Origin: UBA1046 sp964624395
Lineage (GTDB): Bacteria; Bacillota; Clostridia; Saccharofermentanales; DTU023
Reading direction: 5' to 3'
Length of the DNA stretch: 10,146 nt
Assembly: GCA_964624395.1 (NCBI GenBank)
Contig: CAZUWY010000055.1
Coordinates: 1-10,146 of the forward strand
Numbering within the stretch: the first letter of the stretch is position 1; every line of letters begins with the position of its first letter. The notes under the pieces were generated by a model. It was not told where the DNA came from. It saw nothing but the letters and a program-made list of their open reading frames with translations, and ran no database searches. Positions 6,474 to 10,146 of the stretch are shown piece by piece. A program made the position numbers and the translations under genes.

Positions 6474-7082
6474 TTACTTTTTCAATTGCAGATCTATGCC
6501 TTCCCGGATCTCGGAGAAGGCATCAATTAGATCCTGGGAGCTGATCTCAAGATCTGAGGCGACCATAACAAGCATTACCAGATCATCTTGACTTACCAGC
6601 TGAACATCATCGGCCTCAATGCAAATCCATTTTCTGGGATCTATACCTTCGAGCATCTGCTCAGCGATCTCTTTGCTTGCAGCTTCAGATTCGGTCTGTA
6701 CTAAGACTAAAGAGTATGCCTGCGAGCTGATCAAAGCTTCTGAAGCAACAATATCTTCAATCTTTGAGATATTGTCCAGCCCGGAATAGTACTTCACAGC
6801 ATCTGGATCTTTTAAATCGATAGCAATACTTTCAAGATTAAGCTGGGGATCTTTAAGGGCATATATTCTTTCAATCATCTCCAGCAGCGATATATCTGTA
6901 TCATTATTTTCATTGGGCTTAGCAGCATCAGTTGCTTCTGATGGCGGCTTGTTCGTCGGATCAATATTTTCGGGATCTGTGGCAGTAACAGTATCTTTTC
7001 CTTGTGAGTTTTCGGATTTTTGGCAGGCTGCCAAAGACAAAAATAAGGTAAATACTAAAATAATCAGCAAAATTCTTTTCAT
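6474..7082 (-). CDS. DUF4358-type lipoprotein, first gene of the acetylation operon
   Basis: A 202-residue protein with signal peptide residues 1-19 and lipobox LAAC (Cys20), so it should be lipid-anchored on the outer membrane face. A Thr/Pro/Asn-rich linker covers about 21-62. The domain at about 66-176 has features I associate with DUF4358: YYSGLDNISKIEDIVASE (98-115), SSQAYSLVLVQT (119-130) and IDPRKWICIEADDV (147-160). The function of that family is not established. The start ATG is preceded by AGGGAG (7095-7090), seven bases upstream. The gene shares strand and a probable transcript with the MBOAT and DHHW genes, so it may help the acetylation machinery at the cell surface, for example by binding the polymer or the DHHW protein; this is inference from context only. 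Confidence 0.8.
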   Translation of the reverse strand: MKRILLIILVFTLFLSLAACQKSENSQGKDTVTATDPENIDPTNKPPSEATDAAKPNENNDTDISLLEMIERIYALKDPQLNLESIAIDLKDPDAVKYYSGLDNISKIEDIVASEALISSQAYSLVLVQTESEAASKEIAEQMLEGIDPRKWICIEADDVQLVSQDDLVMLVMVASDLEISSQDLIDAFSEIREGIDLQLKK

Positions 7083-7121
7083 ATTTCTACTCCCTATAAG
7101 CAGATAATTTTGAGCCGATTA

Positions 7122-7150
7122 AGCATACATCCGCAAGGATGAATTGACAA
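7122..7150 (-). promoter_or_regulatory. Promoter of the lipoprotein-MBOAT-DHHW operon
   Basis: On the - strand, TTGTCA (7150-7145) and TATGCT (7127-7122) are separated by 17 bp, five and four of six matches to consensus. Transcription would begin near 7115, about 33 bases before the start codon. A hairpin-like inverted repeat, CATCC-GCAA-GGATG (7128-7141), fills most of the spacer. Confidence 0.6.
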
Positions 7151-7176
7151 TGCTTTTTCATTTACTATCTTCACCG

Positions 7177-7190
7177 GTTGCAATTGCAAC
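7177..7190. promoter_or_regulatory. Perfect 14-bp palindrome upstream of the operon promoter
   Basis: GTTGCAATTGCAAC is self-complementary without a spacer. It lies 26 bp upstream of the predicted -35 box (7150-7145), a position where activators often bind. It is not followed by a U-run. No regulator is encoded nearby to link it to. Confidence 0.35.
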
Positions 7191-7252
7191 TGCAGCTTCC
7201 TAATTTTGTAGCTACTCAAATAATATCAAGAGAATTATTGCTGCCAGTTGCA

Positions 7253-7284
7253 AAAAAAGCCCGCTCTAATTAGCAGGCTTTTTT
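7253..7284 (-). terminator. Rho-independent terminator of the Mg2+ ATPase gene
   Basis: Arms at 7284-7272 and 7265-7253 (- strand) pair over 13 bp with one G-U pair and a six-base loop. The stem has a GC-rich core and its base is A-run against T-run, continuing into a run of seven T on the - strand. It lies 47 bases past the stop codon of the ATPase and upstream of the next operon's promoter. The + strand copy also has a T-run but contains one A-C mismatch. Confidence 0.88.
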
Positions 7285-7331
7285 GCATCATAGCTAAAAG
7301 AATATATTTACTTGTTAAATCATAACTTCAT

Positions 7332-10073
7332 TTACAGCCAGATATCATAGCGCTTAATGAAATAATGCTTGGCAATTGACACCAGTACCAGATAAGCAGC
7401 AAGCACGACAGCCAAAAAGCCGAAGAAAGAGCCGGAAAGGGGAGCGAGATTCAAAATGCTTGCCAGGGGTGAAAACGGCAAAGCTGTTAGGATTGCTATT
7501 CCAATAGCGGTAAGCAGCATGACCGGAGCTGAGGCTCGTGACTCCACAAAGGGCAGTTTGGCAGTTCTAATCGCATGGATGACCAGAGTCTGAGTCCACA
7601 TGGATATGACCATCCAGCCGGACTGGAAGATGGCAATAAACAATATTATCTGAGCTGGATCAGTAAGACTTGCAAAGGGTGCACCTACTATGGCCGGGGC
7701 AAGCCAGAAATAAAGGGCGATATAGGAGAGAATGTCAAACACAGATGAAGTGGGACCGATCCAGATCATGAAACGGCTGATTGAAGTCGCATCCCAGGTT
7801 CTGGGTAATTTGAGATAATCCTCATCCACATTGTCCCAGGGAAGAGAGGCACAGGACATATCGTAGATTAGATTGAGGATCAAAATCTGGATGGCTGTCA
7901 TGGGCAAGAAAGGCAGGAAGGCTGCCGCAATCAGCATTGACAAAACATTGCCGAAGTTGGATGAGGCTGTCATTTTTATATATTTGATCATATTGGCATA
8001 GGTTCGGCGCCCCTCAATGATCCCCCGTTCGAGGACCATGAGATCTTTTTCCAATAAAATGACATCAGCAGATTCCTTGGTTATATCAACGCCGGTATCT
8101 ACAGAGATGCCGACATCGGAATCCTTCAAGGCCGGGACATCATTGATGCCGTCTCCCATATAGCCGACACTGTGGCCATTATTTTGTAAAAGTTTGACAA
8201 TGCGCGATTTTTGCATAGGGGCAAGGCGGGCAAAGACTGTTGTACTTTCAGCTGCCTTGGTTAAGCTGGCATCGTCCATCTTTTCAATATCGTCACCGGT
8301 ATAAATCCTTTTGACATCAAGGCCCACCATCTGGCAGATGGCACGGGAGACCTTCTCGTTATCGCCGGTGAGGATCTTGACCTCAACGCCATGCTCATGC
8401 AAAGCGAGGATAGCATCCTTGGTTGAAAGCTTGGGTGGATCTAAAAATGCCAGATAGCCGATCAGAACCATATCTGCTTCATCAGCAGCAGAAAAGACAC
8501 CGACAGGAGAGGGATTGGTTCTTTGTGCAATCAATAAAACGCGCAGCCCTTTGTCATTATAGCCGTCAACATCCCGGCGCACGCGTTTTGTCATCTCCTG
8601 ATCAAGAGGTACGACAAGATCGTCATCAAGCTGAGCAAAAGAGCAGACTGCAAGCATCTCTTCCAATGCTCCTTTGGTGATCATTTGAGTTTTACCAGTT
8701 TTGTCGTTGACCACCACACTCATGCGCCTGCGTTCAAAATCGAAAGGGATCTCGTCCACTTTTTCGTAGCGATCCTTTAAACTGCCCAGCTGATCTATCT
8801 CACTTTCTTCCACTTCATGAGTTTTATCAATGATAGCTCTGTCCATCAGATTTCTTAGTCCGGTCTGAAAATATGAATTTAAATAGGCATGCCTTAGAAC
8901 ACGAGGGTTTTCCTGGCCGGTCAGGTCAAGATGCAACTCGAGGGCCACCCGATCCTGCGTTATAGTGCCTGTCTTATCGGTACAGAGGATATCGATTGAG
9001 CCCAGATTTTGAATTGAATTTAAATTCTTAATAATGACCTTCTGCTTGGACATATGCACAGCGCCTTTAGCCAGGCTGGCTGTGACTATCATGGGCAGCA
9101 TTTCCGGCGTGAGGCCCACTGCAAGAGAGATAGCCAGAAGACCTGCCTGCAGCCAGTTGCCTTTGGTCAGTCCTGAGATTAAAAATACGATGGGAACCAT
9201 GATGAGCATAAAACGAATCAGGACTGAAGACACATGGTTAACACCCTTTTCAAAAGAGGTGGGCTCTGGCTTTTCCTTGATAGTTTTAGCAATCTGGCCG
9301 AAAATGGTATCTTGCCCAGTGGCTAGAACAACTCCTGTGCCGCTGCCTGAGATAATATTTGTGCCCATAAAGGCCAGATTATTGTATTCAAGCAGATTAG
9401 TCGTATCTCGCCTATCCGGCTGGGAGAATTTTTCCACATGAGCGGACTCTCCGGTCAGTGAGCTTTCACTCAAGAAAAGATCCTTGGCGAAAATTATTCT
9501 CATATCCGCCGGTATCATGTCGCCGGCAGCCAGCTTGACGATGTCTCCCACCACTGCTTCTTCCATGACTCGTTCTTGTTCGCCGTCTTCAGCGCGGACA
9601 ATGGCAGTAGTGTTGACAATCATATTGGTCAGTTTTTCGGCCGCATTTCCTGACCTCATTTCCTGAACAAAGCGCAGCAAGCCAGACATTATCACCATTG
9701 CAGTGATAATGGCAAAAGTTATAAAACTTCTTTCTTCTGGCGGCGCAAACAAAACATCAGTCAGAACAGAGATCAGGGCCAGCACGATTAAGATAAGGGT
9801 GAAAGGATTGATAAAGGCAGTAATAAGTCGCCTGAGAAAACTTTCTCTTTGCCCCTGAATGACAACATTGTCACCATAAAGCTTTCTACTTAAAACTACC
9901 TCTTCCTCATTAAGACCAGTAGTTTTGCTGCCCAGAGCGGGCAGTACTTCTTCTGTCTCCATGTGGGCACTGTCAAGCAGACGTTTTTTGACAACTTCCG
10001 GTAATTCTGCCGGTTTGTTGATAGCAAATTTTGTCAGTATTTCCTTTTGTTTAACATGATCTTCCTGCAGCAT
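7332..10073 (-). CDS. mgtA: Magnesium-transporting P-type ATPase (MgtA/MgtB type)
   Basis: A 913-residue membrane pump, close to the usual length of P3B ATPases, which import Mg2+ using ATP. In order: N-terminal cytoplasmic region (1-80), first membrane pair (about 88-133), actuator domain with TGES (207-210), membrane helices around 285-330 containing LTPEMLPMIV (321-330), the form typical of MgtA proteins, phosphorylation motif DKTGT with Asp366, nucleotide-binding KGA (467-469), TGDN (569-572), hinge MGDGINDVPALKDSDVG (639-655), then six C-terminal helices beginning near 703, including the ion-site segment NLIYDMSCASLPWDN (734-748). All catalytic residues are present and the gene is intact. 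The start ATG has a modest GGGGA site about seven bases upstream. It ends at a strong terminator and is probably monocistronic. Transport of another divalent ion is possible, but the helix motifs favour Mg2+. Confidence 0.93.
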   Translation of the reverse strand: MLQEDHVKQKEILTKFAINKPAELPEVVKKRLLDSAHMETEEVLPALGSKTTGLNEEEVVLSRKLYGDNVVIQGQRESFLRRLITAFINPFTLILIVLALISVLTDVLFAPPEERSFITFAIITAMVIMSGLLRFVQEMRSGNAAEKLTNMIVNTTAIVRAEDGEQERVMEEAVVGDIVKLAAGDMIPADMRIIFAKDLFLSESSLTGESAHVEKFSQPDRRDTTNLLEYNNLAFMGTNIISGSGTGVVLATGQDTIFGQIAKTIKEKPEPTSFEKGVNHVSSVLIRFMLIMVPIVFLISGLTKGNWLQAGLLAISLAVGLTPEMLPMIVTASLAKGAVHMSKQKVIIKNLNSIQNLGSIDILCTDKTGTITQDRVALELHLDLTGQENPRVLRHAYLNSYFQTGLRNLMDRAIIDKTHEVEESEIDQLGSLKDRYEKVDEIPFDFERRRMSVVVNDKTGKTQMITKGALEEMLAVCSFAQLDDDLVVPLDQEMTKRVRRDVDGYNDKGLRVLLIAQRTNPSPVGVFSAADEADMVLIGYLAFLDPPKLSTKDAILALHEHGVEVKILTGDNEKVSRAICQMVGLDVKRIYTGDDIEKMDDASLTKAAESTTVFARLAPMQKSRIVKLLQNNGHSVGYMGDGINDVPALKDSDVGISVDTGVDITKESADVILLEKDLMVLERGIIEGRRTYANMIKYIKMTASSNFGNVLSMLIAAAFLPFLPMTAIQILILNLIYDMSCASLPWDNVDEDYLKLPRTWDATSISRFMIWIGPTSSVFDILSYIALYFWLAPAIVGAPFASLTDPAQIILFIAIFQSGWMVISMWTQTLVIHAIRTAKLPFVESRASAPVMLLTAIGIAILTALPFSPLASILNLAPLSGSFFGFLAVVLAAYLVLVSIAKHYFIKRYDIWL

Positions 10074-10105
10074 GAATTATCCCCGTTTCCTTAAATACCT
10101 TTCTC

Positions 10106-10135
10106 ATTCTAACTTGAAAAGAGATCTTCCCGCAA
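10106..10135 (-). promoter_or_regulatory. Possible promoter of the Mg2+ ATPase gene
   Basis: On the - strand, TAGAAT (10111-10106) is a five-of-six -10 box, and TTGCGG (10135-10130) is a weak -35 box 18 bp upstream. Transcription would begin near 10099, leaving a leader of about 26 bases. That is too short for an Mg2+-sensing leader, but only 73 bases upstream of the gene are visible, so a further promoter may exist beyond the window. Confidence 0.4.
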
Positions 10136-10146
10136 AAATCACCGAA

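Noticed and set aside
9034..9441. 135-codon open frame on the + strand
   Set aside because: It is antisense to the actuator and membrane region of the Mg2+ ATPase; its composition is that expected from the complement of a real coding strand.

Overview
The window looks like chromosomal DNA from a low-to-medium GC Gram-positive bacterium, most likely a clostridial member of the Bacillota. The evidence is strong AGGAGG-type ribosome sites, sigma-A-like promoters, GTG/TTG starts, several short lipoproteins with a Cys lipobox, and a DHHW/MBOAT/DUF4358 gene set typical of Clostridia. I cannot name the species from sequence alone. I see no phage, transposon, CRISPR, plasmid or toxin-antitoxin signature.

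Layout. Bases 1-300 hold a tRNA operon on the + strand: a near-consensus promoter, tRNA-Asp(GTC), a GC-rich hairpin, tRNA-Phe(GAA) and a terminator. Bases 515-1633 (+) encode an AT-rich predicted lipoprotein of unknown function with a TTG start. Bases 1941-2411 (-) encode a small lipoprotein of unknown function with its own promoter and a strong terminator. Divergent from it, 2692-3606 (+) encodes a ketopantoate reductase (PanE family, pantothenate/CoA synthesis), with a perfect 16-bp palindrome overlapping its predicted promoter.

Bases 7082 to 3857 (-) form a probable three-gene operon, read in this order: a DUF4358-type lipoprotein, an MBOAT O-acyltransferase (AlgI-like) and a membrane-anchored DHHW protein (AlgX/AlgJ-like SGNH-type fold). 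By analogy with the alginate acetylation machinery, the MBOAT protein would carry acetyl groups across the membrane and the DHHW protein would place them on an extracellular polymer. The polymer is not revealed, because no glycosyltransferase or polymerase gene is present. Bases 10073 to 7332 (-) encode an MgtA/MgtB-type P-type ATPase (Mg2+ uptake), ending at a strong hairpin terminator that separates it from the acetylation operon.

Most of this is well-understood housekeeping content. The parts most worth a second look are the lipoprotein + MBOAT + DHHW cassette, the two perfect palindromes near promoters, and the compositionally distinct lipoprotein next to the tRNA genes. I did not find convincing evidence of an entirely new system.
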